A stretch of DNA of 42,779 bases from Parvibaculum sp036499025 (GTDB lineage Bacteria; Pseudomonadota; Alphaproteobacteria; Parvibaculales; Parvibaculaceae), in NCBI GenBank assembly GCA_036499025.1, contig DASYEM010000087.1, positions 1 to 42,779 on the forward strand. Direction: 5' to 3'. Position numbers and translations under genes: made by a program. Below are positions 31,352-40,132 of this stretch, piece after piece (within the stretch, counting starts at the first letter, position 1; each line of letters begins with the position of its first letter). The notes under the pieces are model-generated. The model searched no databases, was not told the origin of the DNA, and worked only from the letters and a program-made list of their open reading frames with translations.

Positions 31352-33213
31352 ACCACGATCACATCGGAAGGCGCGTTCTCTTCATAGAGGCGTGCCACCA
31401 GATGGGCGCGGCGTTCCAGCGTCGCGCGCTGGTTGACATAGCCCTTGTCGGTCATTTCATGGCCGTCGATGGAAGGTGGCTCGGCCATCAGGATGAGGCG
31501 CGCGATGCGCGTGGAGGAACCGCCACCGGCCTTGTTGTGACGGGCAAGGCTGTCGCGGGCGTGTTCGACAACCTTCGGATGGGCGATGATCTCCTCGACG
31601 CTCGCCGTCTCGGGGAGCCCGGCAATGGCGCGCGCTCCGGCGATGTTCGGCCAGGCGAGCAAGGTGATATCGGGTTTGTCCAAACCGCAGATCACCGCAT
31701 CTTGCAGCAGCGGCGTGCAGGCGCCGACGACATCGGCGCGCAATGTGCCGGTCGAAACCCACGTGCCGGACGAGAGCTTGAAATCTTCCGTGACGCGGCC
31801 GTCGAAAACGAGACCTTCCTCGGGCTTGTCGGGGTCGAGGAAGCGCGCCGCATCGCCGAGCGAATAATATCCCTCCTCGTCGAAAGCTTCCTTCGTCTTC
31901 TTCGGATCGTTGAGATAACCCGGCGTCACCGTCGGACCTTTGACGCGCACCTCGAGCTTGGTGCCGTTCGGCACGAGCTTCAACGTGATGCCCGGCAGCG
32001 GCAGACCGATGAGACCGACGCGCTCGGTGATCCAGTGAACGACCGTGATGCCTTGCGTTTCCGTCGCGCCATACATTGTCGTCAGCGGCAGACGATGACC
32101 GGTCTCGGCAATCGCCAGCGCCTGCATGCGGTCATAAATGTCGTTGGACAGCGTCGAGCCGCCATAGCCCATATATTCGAGATTAGCGAAGAAGCTGCGG
32201 CGCAGCTCTACATCTTTTTCCATCGCATCGGCCAACATCGCAAAGGCGATGGGCGCGGAACCGAAAACGCGAGGGCTGACTTCGCGCAGGTTTCGGATCG
32301 TCTCGCCAAAGAGCGCCGGGATCGGCTTGCCATTGTCGAGATGCACCGTGCCGCCGGCATTGAGATTGCCGTTGAAGCCGATATTGCCCGCCGAGATGTG
32401 GTTCCACGGCATCCATTCGAGGCTCTGCGGCACTTCGTCGGGGTCCGTCTCCTCGGTGCGCAACGCCTCCTGCCCCGCAACCACCGCCATCATCATGCGA
32501 TGCGTCTGGAGAACGCCCTTGGGCATGCCCGTCGAACCCGAGGTGAAGAGATACTTCGCCACCGTGTCATGCGTGAGGCTGTCCATGACGCGGGCGACCT
32601 CGCCGCTGATCGGCGTCTGGATGAGATCGGCGTAAGCAAGCGTCGGGATGCCGGGCACTTCGCCCTCGACGGCGACGACTTCGATGCCATTGAGATCGAG
32701 CGCCTGAATGGCCTTGGCGAACATCGCCGCCTTGTCGACGAAGATCACTTTCGGCTGTGTCAGCGCGGCGACGTGGCGAAGCTTGGAATAGTCCGAGCTC
32801 ATCAGCGAATAGGGCACGCTGACCGGCGCGACGGGAACGCCCGCTTTCATTGCGCCGAGCGTCATCACCGCATGCGGGATCGAATTGCCCGATAGAATGA
32901 CGAGCGGCGTGGCCTGCCCGAGCCCACGCGCCAGAAGCGCGCTGGCGACCGCGCTGGCGGCGCGATTGGCCTCGCCATAGGTGATGTAGCTCCATGCGCC
33001 CGACGCATCGCGCTCACCGATAAAATTGCGCTCGGGATGCAGCGCCGCTTTTTCTTCGAGCAGATGCACCGTCGAACGCTTCATCTCGCCCAGCGGATAA
33101 TCGCAAGCGACATAGACCGTGCCGTCATTCTTGCGGGTGACGGTGATTTTCGGCGGCTTCTGCTTCAACGGCTTGAACGGCGGCAGCGCGGTCTTTTCAA
33201 CGGCAAGGCTCAT
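31348..33213 (-). CDS. Feruloyl-CoA synthase-like aryl-CoA ligase
   Basis: ANL-superfamily ligase of 621 residues, longer than usual acyl-CoA ligases and matching the feruloyl-CoA synthetase group. The ATP loop is YLFTSGSTGMPKGVLQTH, then SLEWMPWNHISAGN, TMYGATETQG in the adenine site, GYYSLGDAARF, and FDGRVTEDFKLSSGTWVSTG, a form of hinge typical of this group. The N-terminus IT-x-TRKNDGTVYVA and the PLGEMKRS region also fit. It would activate a hydroxycinnamate or another aromatic acid. I chose ATG 33213, with GGGAGA upstream on the minus strand. DUF924 follows by TTGA overlap. A palindromic repeat separates it from the next ligase. Confidence 0.9.
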   Translation of the reverse strand: MSLAVEKTALPPFKPLKQKPPKITVTRKNDGTVYVACDYPLGEMKRSTVHLLEEKAALHPERNFIGERDASGAWSYITYGEANRAASAVASALLARGLGQATPLVILSGNSIPHAVMTLGAMKAGVPVAPVSVPYSLMSSDYSKLRHVAALTQPKVIFVDKAAMFAKAIQALDLNGIEVVAVEGEVPGIPTLAYADLIQTPISGEVARVMDSLTHDTVAKYLFTSGSTGMPKGVLQTHRMMMAVVAGQEALRTEETDPDEVPQSLEWMPWNHISAGNIGFNGNLNAGGTVHLDNGKPIPALFGETIRNLREVSPRVFGSAPIAFAMLADAMEKDVELRRSFFANLEYMGYGGSTLSNDIYDRMQALAIAETGHRLPLTTMYGATETQGITVVHWITERVGLIGLPLPGITLKLVPNGTKLEVRVKGPTVTPGYLNDPKKTKEAFDEEGYYSLGDAARFLDPDKPEEGLVFDGRVTEDFKLSSGTWVSTGTLRADVVGACTPLLQDAVICGLDKPDITLLAWPNIAGARAIAGLPETASVEEIIAHPKVVEHARDSLARHNKAGGGSSTRIARLILMAEPPSIDGHEMTDKGYVNQRATLERRAHLVARLYEENAPSDVIVV

Positions 33214-33268
33214 GGTCGTTTCTCCCAAAACAAATTGCGGCCATCCTTAGACGCGAACCCGCGGTTCG

Positions 33269-33313
33269 CTCCTCAGGATGAGGTTTCTATAAGATGACCC
33301 TCACCCTGAGGAG
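33269..33313. repeat. Palindromic repeat between two CoA ligase genes
   Basis: CTCCTCAGGATGAGG (33269-33283) and CCTCACCCTGAGGAG (33299-33313) are inverted copies with one mismatch. The flanks (GCGAACCCGCGGTTCGCTC and CGTCTCGAAGG) suggest a longer dispersed element of about 33248-33345. Confidence 0.7.
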
Positions 33314-33349
33314 GCGGCAAAACCGCCGTCTCGAAGGGCGAGGCCACCG

Positions 33350-34918
33350 TCAATTGATCATCCGTGTGCGGCCTTCCCAATAGGGGGCGCGCAATTCGCG
33401 GCGCAGGATTTTCCCCGATGGGTTGCGCGGCAGCGCGGTCACGAAGTCGATGGATTTCGGCACCTTGTAGCCGGCGATGCGCGTCTTGGCGAAAGCGATG
33501 ATGTCGGCAGCCTCGGCGCTGACGCCGGGCTTCAACACGACGCAGGCTTTCACCGCTTCGCCCCATCGCTCGTCGGGAATGCCGATCACGGCGACGTCCG
33601 CAACGTCGGGATGGCCGAACAGCGCATTCTCGACTTCCGCCGGATAGACGTTCTCGCCGCCCGAGACGATCATGTCCTTCACGCGATCGTGAATATAGAG
33701 ATAACCCTCGGCATCGAGATAACCGGCGTCGCCGGACGCGAACCAGCCGTCATTGATCGACTCCTGCGTGGCCGTCGGCTTGTTCCAGTAGCCCTTCATC
33801 AAGGTCGCGCCCTTGATGAGAATTTCGCCGACCGCGCCTTGCGGCACGTCATGGCCCTTCTCGTCAACGATGCGTATGCCCGTGCCCGGATTGGCGATGC
33901 CGCAGGAGCGGAGCTTCCCTTTTGCCGGATCATGCGCATGCGGCGGCAGATGCGTCGCGGAGCCCGTCGTCTCGGTGAGGCCGTAAAGCTGCACGAAATC
34001 GCAGCCGAACGTATCCTGCGCTTGCCGCAGCACATCTTCTGCAATGGGCGACGCGCCATATAAAATCTGCCTGATCGAGGACACATCCGTCGTCTTGATC
34101 GCCGGCTGCTGCATGACGAAGAGAATGACCGCGGGCACCATGAAGGCAATGTTGATTTTCTCTTTTTCGATCAGCGTCAGAATAAGCGCCGGATCGACAT
34201 CCTTGAGAATGATGTTCTTCGTGCCATGAGCATGGCCGATAAGGCCGATATTGACCCCCGCGACATGGAAAAGCGGCATGCAGACGAGATTGACTTCGCC
34301 GACCTTCCAGTCGGCCCAGCCGGATGCCTGGCTCTGTTCCAGAATGCCGATGTAATTGCGGTTGGTGAGCTGAACGCCTTTCGGATGTCCCGTCGTGCCG
34401 CTCGTATAAAGCTGAATGACGTCATCATCGATCCCATGGTCGAGATCGGGATCGGTCGCGGGAAACCCGTCGCGCCAGTCGTCGAAGCTCGACCAGTCGT
34501 TACGCCCGCCGTCGAGCGCAATGACGCGCTTGACGCTCGGGCACTGGGTCAGCACCTGCGCGACGACATCGTAGAATTCCGCGCCGACGAACAATACTTC
34601 GGTCTTGGCGTCATTGAGCACATAGGCGACTTCAGGCGGCGCGAGACGCCAGTTGACGCCGACAACCACCGCCTTCGCCTTGAAGGCGCCATGCAGCATT
34701 TCGAAATAGCGGTCCGAGCCCTTGCCGATGAAGCCGATGCGCGCATCGGGCTTCAGCCCTTCGGCGATCAGCCCTTGCGCGACCTTGCTCGCCCGCGCGT
34801 TCATCTCGCCGTAAGTCGTCGCGCGGCTTTCGAAAACCTGCGCCACCTGATCCGGCATGACGCGGGCCTGGCGGCGCGAAATATCGGCAACGGATTTGAT
34901 GTGCTCGCTGTCGAACAT
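33350..34918 (-). CDS. Long-chain-type acyl-CoA ligase (FadD-like)
   Basis: ANL-superfamily acyl-CoA synthetase of 522 residues. The ATP loop is LYTSGTTGHPKGVQLTN, then MPLFHVAGVN, QLYGLTETTG, DGWFASGDAGY, and the hinge YIHDRVKDMIVSGGENVYPAEVE. The C-terminal catalytic lysine lies in ALPRNPSGKILRRELR. It is of general FadD/FadD3 type; the chain or ring acid is unknown. It is divergent from the CMD-SDR-MBL-GST operon starting at 35104, 185 bp away, and probably shares its control region. It would make the CoA ester entering that pathway. Confidence 0.92.
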   Translation of the reverse strand: MFDSEHIKSVADISRRQARVMPDQVAQVFESRATTYGEMNARASKVAQGLIAEGLKPDARIGFIGKGSDRYFEMLHGAFKAKAVVVGVNWRLAPPEVAYVLNDAKTEVLFVGAEFYDVVAQVLTQCPSVKRVIALDGGRNDWSSFDDWRDGFPATDPDLDHGIDDDVIQLYTSGTTGHPKGVQLTNRNYIGILEQSQASGWADWKVGEVNLVCMPLFHVAGVNIGLIGHAHGTKNIILKDVDPALILTLIEKEKINIAFMVPAVILFVMQQPAIKTTDVSSIRQILYGASPIAEDVLRQAQDTFGCDFVQLYGLTETTGSATHLPPHAHDPAKGKLRSCGIANPGTGIRIVDEKGHDVPQGAVGEILIKGATLMKGYWNKPTATQESINDGWFASGDAGYLDAEGYLYIHDRVKDMIVSGGENVYPAEVENALFGHPDVADVAVIGIPDERWGEAVKACVVLKPGVSAEAADIIAFAKTRIAGYKVPKSIDFVTALPRNPSGKILRRELRAPYWEGRTRMIN

Positions 34919-35103
34919 CGGTCTTCCTCCCCGGAAGGGTCGCTTTGTCTGGTTGATCGGCGTTTCCCGCCTTATTTATAGACCGGAGTTTAGCGGCGAA
35001 TTGGCCGGGGGCAAGCAGCCGACCTGCTGGACGCACGGGCCGCGGGCGCTAGACTGGCCGCAACAAGAAAACGCTACGGCAATTCAAGAGGGAGACCCGT
35101 CAG

Positions 35104-35655
35104 ATGGCCCGCATTCCGTATTTCGACCCGGCAAACGCCGAAGGCCGCGCCAAGGAAGCCTATAAAAAGCTGCCCCCACTCAACATCTTCCGCATGATGG
35201 GCCATTCCGGCGACATGCTGGACAGCTTCATCAAGCTCGGAAATTCCATCCTCGTCTATTCCAAGCTCGATCCGGTCTTGCGCGAAATCGCCATTGTCCG
35301 CGTCGGCGTGCTGCGTAAGGCGAAATACGAGGTTTTCCAGCACGAGCGCATCTCGCGCCAGATCGGCATGTCGGACGAGAAGATCAAGGCGATCCACGAA
35401 GGCCCGGACGCCAAGGCCTTCAACGAAATGGAGCGTCTCGTCATGCGCTTCACCGACGACATCGTGGCGAACACCCGCGCGTCCGACGCGACCTTCAATC
35501 CGCTGAAGGAAAAGCTTTCTCATAGAGAGCTTCAGGAACTCGTCGTCACCATCGGCTATTACACGATGGCCTCCTGCTTCCTCGAAACCTTCGACGTCGA
35601 TATCGAGGAAAAGGGCAAGGAAGGCAAAGTGAACCTGCCCGGCATGAAAAGCTGA
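35104..35655 (+). CDS. AhpD/carboxymuconolactone decarboxylase-like protein 1
   Basis: All-helical CMD-family protein of 183 residues. The core REIAIVRVGVLRKAKYEVFQHERISRQIGM (read as motif positions: Arg 60, Glu 76, His 80) and the later LSHRELQELVVTIGYY are typical. The catalytic Cys-x-x-Cys of AhpD is absent: the positions before Glu 76 are KAKY. It is therefore not a peroxidase-type AhpD; a role in lactone or decarboxylation chemistry, or only binding, is possible. First gene of the operon; ATG 35104 follows GAGGGAGA. The second CMD gene starts two bases after its stop. Confidence 0.88.
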   Translation: MARIPYFDPANAEGRAKEAYKKLPPLNIFRMMGHSGDMLDSFIKLGNSILVYSKLDPVLREIAIVRVGVLRKAKYEVFQHERISRQIGMSDEKIKAIHEGPDAKAFNEMERLVMRFTDDIVANTRASDATFNPLKEKLSHRELQELVVTIGYYTMASCFLETFDVDIEEKGKEGKVNLPGMKS

Positions 35656-35657
35656 TC

Positions 35658-36224
35658 ATGGCGCGCCTGCCTTATCCCGATCCCGCCACGCTGCCGGATG
35701 CGAATCGCAATCTGCTAAAGACGCTGCCCGCCCTCAACATCTTCAGGATGCTGGCGGGCAGCGGCCCCTCTTTCGTGCCTTTCATGTCGCTCATCAACGC
35801 CTATCTCAATGAAGGCGTCCTCGACGCGCATTTGCGCGAACTCGTCATCCTGCGCGTCGGCCATCTGTGCGGTTCCGCTTATGAATTGCACCAGCATCTG
35901 CGCGTCTCGCGGACGCTGGGCCTGCCGGAAAACCGCATCGAGGCGACGGCAGGCCGCCTTCCCTCGGCGGAATTCACCGGCGCCGAAAATGCCGCGCTGG
36001 CGCTGGCCGACGATCTTGTGGCGCATGTGAAGGCCGACAAGGACATCTTCGAGAAGGCCCGCGCCCATCTCGGTGACAGCGGCGTCCAGGAACTCGTCAT
36101 CGTCGTCGGCGTCTATCTGCTCGTCTGCCGCTATCTCGAAACGCTGGAAATCGAGATCGAGGAAAAAGACATCGAAGGCAGCGGCCTGGAAGAAATCAAA
36201 CGGAGCATGAGCGCCAATGTCTGA
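35658..36224 (+). CDS. AhpD/carboxymuconolactone decarboxylase-like protein 2
   Basis: Paralogue of the previous protein, 188 residues, with the same N-terminus (MAR-x-PY-x-DPA) and a matching KTLPALNIFRML segment. The active region ILRVGHLCGSAYELHQH keeps one Cys (71), Glu 76 and His 80, so one CMD-type cysteine survives here but not in copy 1. The two proteins could form a hetero-oligomer, as CMD family members assemble as trimers or hexamers. Its 3' end overlaps the SDR gene by eight bases. Confidence 0.88.
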   Translation: MARLPYPDPATLPDANRNLLKTLPALNIFRMLAGSGPSFVPFMSLINAYLNEGVLDAHLRELVILRVGHLCGSAYELHQHLRVSRTLGLPENRIEATAGRLPSAEFTGAENAALALADDLVAHVKADKDIFEKARAHLGDSGVQELVIVVGVYLLVCRYLETLEIEIEEKDIEGSGLEEIKRSMSANV

Positions 36225-37068
36225 AACAATCCCTCCGAAAGAACATTATGTGCGGCCGCTTTCGGCTGAATCGCGGGGCGGCGCACCCTCGCGCGACCGC
36301 CTGAAGGGCCGCAAAATTCTGGTCGTCGGCGGCGGACAGCGCGTCGTCGATGCCGCGACCGATCCCATCGGCAATGGCCGCGCCATGTCGGTGCTGTTCG
36401 CGCGCGAAGGCGCATTGGTCGCCGTCGCCGATGTGAACCTGCCCTCTGCCGAAGCGACGGTCACCAAGATCGGCATCGACGGCGGCAAGGGCATCGCCAT
36501 CCATGCCGATATTTCAAAGCCCGAAGACATCACGCGCATGATCGCCGAAGCCGAAAGCAAACTCGGCGGGCTCGATGGCATGGTGCTGAATGTCGGCGTG
36601 GGCGTCGGCCCGCTCGGCCTTGCAGGCGCCAATGCCGACGATTGGGACAAGGCGCTGGCGATCAACCTGCGCGGGCCGATGCTCGCTTGCAAGGAAGCCC
36701 TGCCGAAACTTGCCGAAGGCTCGTCGATAATTTTCATTTCGTCGATCGCGGGGCTGGTCGCCGGTTCGCGTCTTCCCTCCTATGACGCCTCGAAGGCGGC
36801 GCTTGGCGGATTGATGCGACACGTCGCGCTCGAAGGATCGCGCCGGGGCATCCGCGCCAATATCATCGCGCCGGGCCTTGTCGACACGCCGCTCGGACGG
36901 CTGGCGACGCAAGGCCGCCCGTCGCGCAACCGCTCGCCCACGCCTTTCGGACGGCAGGCGACGGGTTGGGAAATCGCTTATGCGGCGCTCTTCTTCATGT
37001 CGGATGAAAGCGTCTATGTGAACGCGCAGATTCTCGCCGTCGATAGCGGCATCACCGGAATCTCTTGA
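36217..37068 (+). CDS. Short-chain dehydrogenase/reductase with enlarged cofactor loop
   Basis: SDR of 283 residues. The usual TGxxxGIG loop is expanded: VVGGGQRVVDAATDPIGNGR at about 36-55 carries roughly ten extra residues between the glycines. There is also an N-terminal extension of about 30 residues. The active site is intact, with Ser in IFISSIAG and Tyr-Lys in YDASKAALGG. It ends ILAVDSGITGI. It would oxidise or reduce a hydroxyl or keto group on the pathway intermediate. ATG 36217 overlaps the CMD gene by eight bases and MBL follows after 11 bases. Confidence 0.88.
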   Translation: MSETIPPKEHYVRPLSAESRGGAPSRDRLKGRKILVVGGGQRVVDAATDPIGNGRAMSVLFAREGALVAVADVNLPSAEATVTKIGIDGGKGIAIHADISKPEDITRMIAEAESKLGGLDGMVLNVGVGVGPLGLAGANADDWDKALAINLRGPMLACKEALPKLAEGSSIIFISSIAGLVAGSRLPSYDASKAALGGLMRHVALEGSRRGIRANIIAPGLVDTPLGRLATQGRPSRNRSPTPFGRQATGWEIAYAALFFMSDESVYVNAQILAVDSGITGIS

Positions 37069-37079
37069 GGAGAAACGCC

Positions 37080-38054
37080 ATGTCGCTCGGTCTCAGCCGC
37101 TTCCAATACACCAAGGGCCTCCACGATCTCGGCAATGGCGGCTATGCCTGGCTGCAACCCGATGGGGGCTGGGGCTGGTCGAACGCAGGTCTCATCGTCG
37201 ATCAGGGCGAGTCGCTGCTGGTCGATACGCTTTTCGACGTGCCGCTGACGCGCGACATGCTCGCCGCGATGAAGAAGGCCGAGCCGAAGGCGGCGGCCAA
37301 GATCAAGACGCTGGTCAACACCCATCACAATGGCGATCACTGCTACGGCAATGAATGCTGCGAAGGCGCGGAAATCATCGCCCATCAGCTTGCAAAGGAA
37401 GCGATGACGCATGAAAAGCCCGACATGCTTGTCGGCTTCCTGAAAGCCGCGCCGCAACTCGGCGACACCGGCGCTTTCCTCACGAAATGTTTCGGCGCGT
37501 TCGATTTCCAGAGCGTGACGCAGACCCTGCCGACCACCACCTTTGAAACCGATCTGACGCGGCAGGTCGGCGGCAAGACCGTCAAGATCATGCATGTCGG
37601 CCCTGCTCATTCGCCGGGCGACGCTCTCGTTTATGTGCCCGCCGACAAGACCGTCTTCACCGGCGATATTCTCTTCATCGAAGGCCACCCGATCATGTGG
37701 GAAGGCCCCGTCTCGAACTGGATCGACGCCTGCAACCGCATCATCGCGATGGATGTCGAAACCATCGTACCGGGCCACGGGCCGATCACCGACAAAAAGG
37801 GTGTCGCCGCCGTGCGCGATTATCTCGCCTATGTGCGGGACGAAGCGAAAAAGCGCTTCGATGCCGGGCTCAGTTCATTCGACGCGGCGCGCGACATCGA
37901 TATGTCGGATTATGACAGCTGGGGCGATGGCGAACGTATCGCCGTCAATGTCGCCACGCTCTATAAGGAATTCTCCGGCGACAAGGCCCCGAACGAGCCC
38001 GCTGCGCTTTTTGGCCAGATGGCGGCGCTGGCAAAAAGCAAAGGCCGCCTCTAG
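37080..38054 (+). CDS. Metallo-beta-lactamase-fold hydrolase (HHNGDH variant)
   Basis: MBL-superfamily protein of 324 residues. The metal motif reads T-H82-H83-N84-G85-D86-H87, where the usual HxHxDH third position is Asn. Further ligands are in MHVGPAHSPGD (His), TVFTGDILF (Asp) and VPGHGPITD (His). This variant is seen in the SoxH/quinoprotein-relay-like group, so it is probably still a metal hydrolase with an altered site. The N-terminal NAGLIVDQGESLLVDT is standard. No signal peptide. ATG 37080 follows TGAGGAG by eight bases; an earlier in-frame ATG lies inside the SDR gene. Thioester or lactone hydrolysis is likely. Confidence 0.9.
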   Translation: MSLGLSRFQYTKGLHDLGNGGYAWLQPDGGWGWSNAGLIVDQGESLLVDTLFDVPLTRDMLAAMKKAEPKAAAKIKTLVNTHHNGDHCYGNECCEGAEIIAHQLAKEAMTHEKPDMLVGFLKAAPQLGDTGAFLTKCFGAFDFQSVTQTLPTTTFETDLTRQVGGKTVKIMHVGPAHSPGDALVYVPADKTVFTGDILFIEGHPIMWEGPVSNWIDACNRIIAMDVETIVPGHGPITDKKGVAAVRDYLAYVRDEAKKRFDAGLSSFDAARDIDMSDYDSWGDGERIAVNVATLYKEFSGDKAPNEPAALFGQMAALAKSKGRL

Positions 38055-38160
38055 GTCAACCTCACCCATGCGTGATCGGCGTTCGCATGCGGACCATAGA
38101 CAGGCCGCACACAAGGCATGATGATCCCCCCAATCAAAAATCGATAAGGGGAGATCCGTC

Positions 38161-38946
38161 ATGGTTACGCTTTACGAACATCCGTTGTCGCCTTATGCGC
38201 AGAAGGTGAAAATCTCGTTGCGTGAAAAAGGCGTACCCTTCGAGAGCAAACTGCCCGAAGCGATTGGCTCTGGCCAGACGGCGGGTGACTTCATGCTTGC
38301 CAATCCGCGCGGCGAAGTGCCCGCGCTGATCGACGGCGACGTCGCGATTTTCGACTCGACCATCATCCTCGAATATATCGAAGACAAATGGCCGACGCCG
38401 CCCATGCTGCCGAGCTCGCCCGCCGACCGCGCCCGCGCCCGCATGCTCGAGGAGGTTTGCGATACGCATTACGAGGCGATCAACTGGGGCTTGAGTGAAA
38501 TCGCTTTCTTCCGCCGGGCCGAAGGCGCGCTGGCCGAAACGCTGCGCGAAAATGCCGGCGAGCAGATCGAAAAGTTGCATGGCTGGCTCGAGCGCCATCT
38601 CGGCAAGCAAGACTGGTTCAACGGCGCGAGCTTCGGCTGGGGCGATTTCTCGGTGCTGCCCTATGTGGTCGGCTCCATGGGCTTTGGCTACACGCCCGCC
38701 GACGGGTCGGCCCTCAGCAAATGGGTCGCGCGCTCACGCGAACGCGCCAGCGTTGCCGCGACGCTCAATGACACGGTGGCGATGACCGGCGCCATGGAAA
38801 CCGTCGCCGACATCGTCAAACAGGGCCTCTTCAAACGCGAATATCGCGACCACCGCCTCGAATGGATGATCCGCTCGGGCGGGCTCGAAGTCGTGCTCGC
38901 CGGCCTTGAGAAAAAGAACATCCGCTTCAGCAACGATTTCCAGTAA
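38161..38946 (+). CDS. Glutathione S-transferase 1
   Basis: Cytosolic GST of 261 residues. The N-terminal thioredoxin fold begins MVTLYEHPLSPYAQKVKISLREKG, with Ser-Pro-Tyr near the catalytic position, the cis-Pro segment GEVPALIDGD, and the DSTIILEYIED glutathione-gamma-glutamyl motif. The helical C domain carries SFGWGDFSVLPYV (GST N-capping-box analogue). It may isomerise or conjugate a pathway intermediate, as do maleylacetoacetate isomerase-type GSTs. ATG 38161 follows AAGGGGAGA. A spacer of 106 bp after the MBL gene is the largest gap in this run; it could hold a promoter. Confidence 0.92.
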   Translation: MVTLYEHPLSPYAQKVKISLREKGVPFESKLPEAIGSGQTAGDFMLANPRGEVPALIDGDVAIFDSTIILEYIEDKWPTPPMLPSSPADRARARMLEEVCDTHYEAINWGLSEIAFFRRAEGALAETLRENAGEQIEKLHGWLERHLGKQDWFNGASFGWGDFSVLPYVVGSMGFGYTPADGSALSKWVARSRERASVAATLNDTVAMTGAMETVADIVKQGLFKREYRDHRLEWMIRSGGLEVVLAGLEKKNIRFSNDFQ

Positions 38947-38958
38947 GAGGCCGAACCA

Positions 38959-39891
38959 ATGCCCGCCAACGCGCAATCCATCATCCTGCATCAATACGAC
39001 ATTTCGCCTTTCTCGGAGAAAGTGCGCACCGTTCTGGGGATCAAGGGCCTCGAATGGTATGCCTGCGAACAGCCGGTCATCATGCCGAAGCCCGAGCTGA
39101 TCCCGCTGACCGGCGGCTATCGCAAGATTCCGGTCATGCAGATCGGCGCCGATATCTATTGCGACAGCCAGGTCATCATCCGCGAGCTGGAGCGCCGCTT
39201 TCCCTCACCCTCGATCTATGTCGGCAGCGACGCCGGTCTCGGCTGGGCGTTCAACATCTGGGCCGACCGCTCCGTGTTCCAGGCCGCCGTCGCGATCATC
39301 TTTGGAAACGCCACCGGCTTTGCCAATGAAGCCTTCAAGAAGGACCGCGAGGCTCTTTCGGGACGGCCTTTCGACACGGACGCGATGAAGGCGGCGGCGC
39401 CGCTGATGGCGGAACAGTTCCGCGCCCATCTCGACCTGATCGAGCAGCAGCTCTCCGACGACCGTCGCTTCCTGATGGGGGACAAGCCCGGCCTTGCCGA
39501 CGCCAGCGCCTATTACAACATCCTCTTCGTGCGTTGGATCTATCCCACCGGCCTCAACCTTCTCGGCTCCATGCCGCGTGTCGCCGAATGGGAAAAGCGC
39601 GTCAAGGCTATCGGCCACGGCATGCGCCATGAAATGGGGCGCGGCGAAGCGCTCGACATCGCCAAGGCCGCAAGTTCAACAGAAAAACCCCGGACCGATC
39701 CCAATGAACCGAACGGCCTCAAGACGGGCGATCGCGTCACCGTCATGGCCGACGATTATGGCCGCGATCCGATTGTGGGCGAGCTTGTTTCGTCGTCCGC
39801 CCAGCATATCGCGATCAAACGCGCCGATACTCGCGTTGGCGACGTCGTCGTGCATTTTCCGCGCGCCGGTTTCTTCGTGATAAAATCATAA
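38959..39891 (+). CDS. Glutathione S-transferase 2 with C-terminal beta-barrel-like tail
   Basis: GST of 310 residues. The thioredoxin part has HQYDISPFSEKVRTVLGIKG and the DSQVIIRELERRFP glutathione motif, followed by the helical domain with MGDKPGLADASAYYNI. Beyond a linker rich in Pro, Asn and Thr, the last 60 residues or so (LKTGDRVTVMADDYGRDP onward to VVHFPRAGFFVIKS) form a strand-rich module resembling an SH3-like barrel, not part of normal GSTs. It follows GST 1 after 12 bases. It could work on the same substrate or carry a ligand. Confidence 0.9.
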   Translation: MPANAQSIILHQYDISPFSEKVRTVLGIKGLEWYACEQPVIMPKPELIPLTGGYRKIPVMQIGADIYCDSQVIIRELERRFPSPSIYVGSDAGLGWAFNIWADRSVFQAAVAIIFGNATGFANEAFKKDREALSGRPFDTDAMKAAAPLMAEQFRAHLDLIEQQLSDDRRFLMGDKPGLADASAYYNILFVRWIYPTGLNLLGSMPRVAEWEKRVKAIGHGMRHEMGRGEALDIAKAASSTEKPRTDPNEPNGLKTGDRVTVMADDYGRDPIVGELVSSSAQHIAIKRADTRVGDVVVHFPRAGFFVIKS

Positions 39892-40132
39892 GCCCGATTT
39901 TTCGACCGGTTCGATGCCCTTCGGCTCGCCCGACGGGTACAGATCATTTCGGGCGGCGGATGCTTCAGCCTGACGCTGGCGCATCCGTCGATACCGGCGC
40001 GTCCCGCATCCCGATTGATCCAGAGCAATAAATAATCGGGAAAATGCCGCAAATTTAATGTTGCGGCGCCGACCGTTTAGCTTCGCTCGCGCGTATATTC
40101 ATCGAAGATGAATCTCATCATTGGAGGCAGTC
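39892..40132. other. Spacer between the GST operon and the exported protein
   Basis: No gene seen. GCCGCAA (40046-40052) and TTGCGGC (40061-40067) form a small hairpin with an AT-rich loop, possibly a weak terminator. TATATT at 40094-40099 could be the -10 element for the following gene, without a clear -35. Confidence 0.35.

Noticed and set aside
31402..32895. 497-codon plus-strand frame
   Set aside because: Antisense to the feruloyl-CoA synthase-like gene; no recognisable protein.
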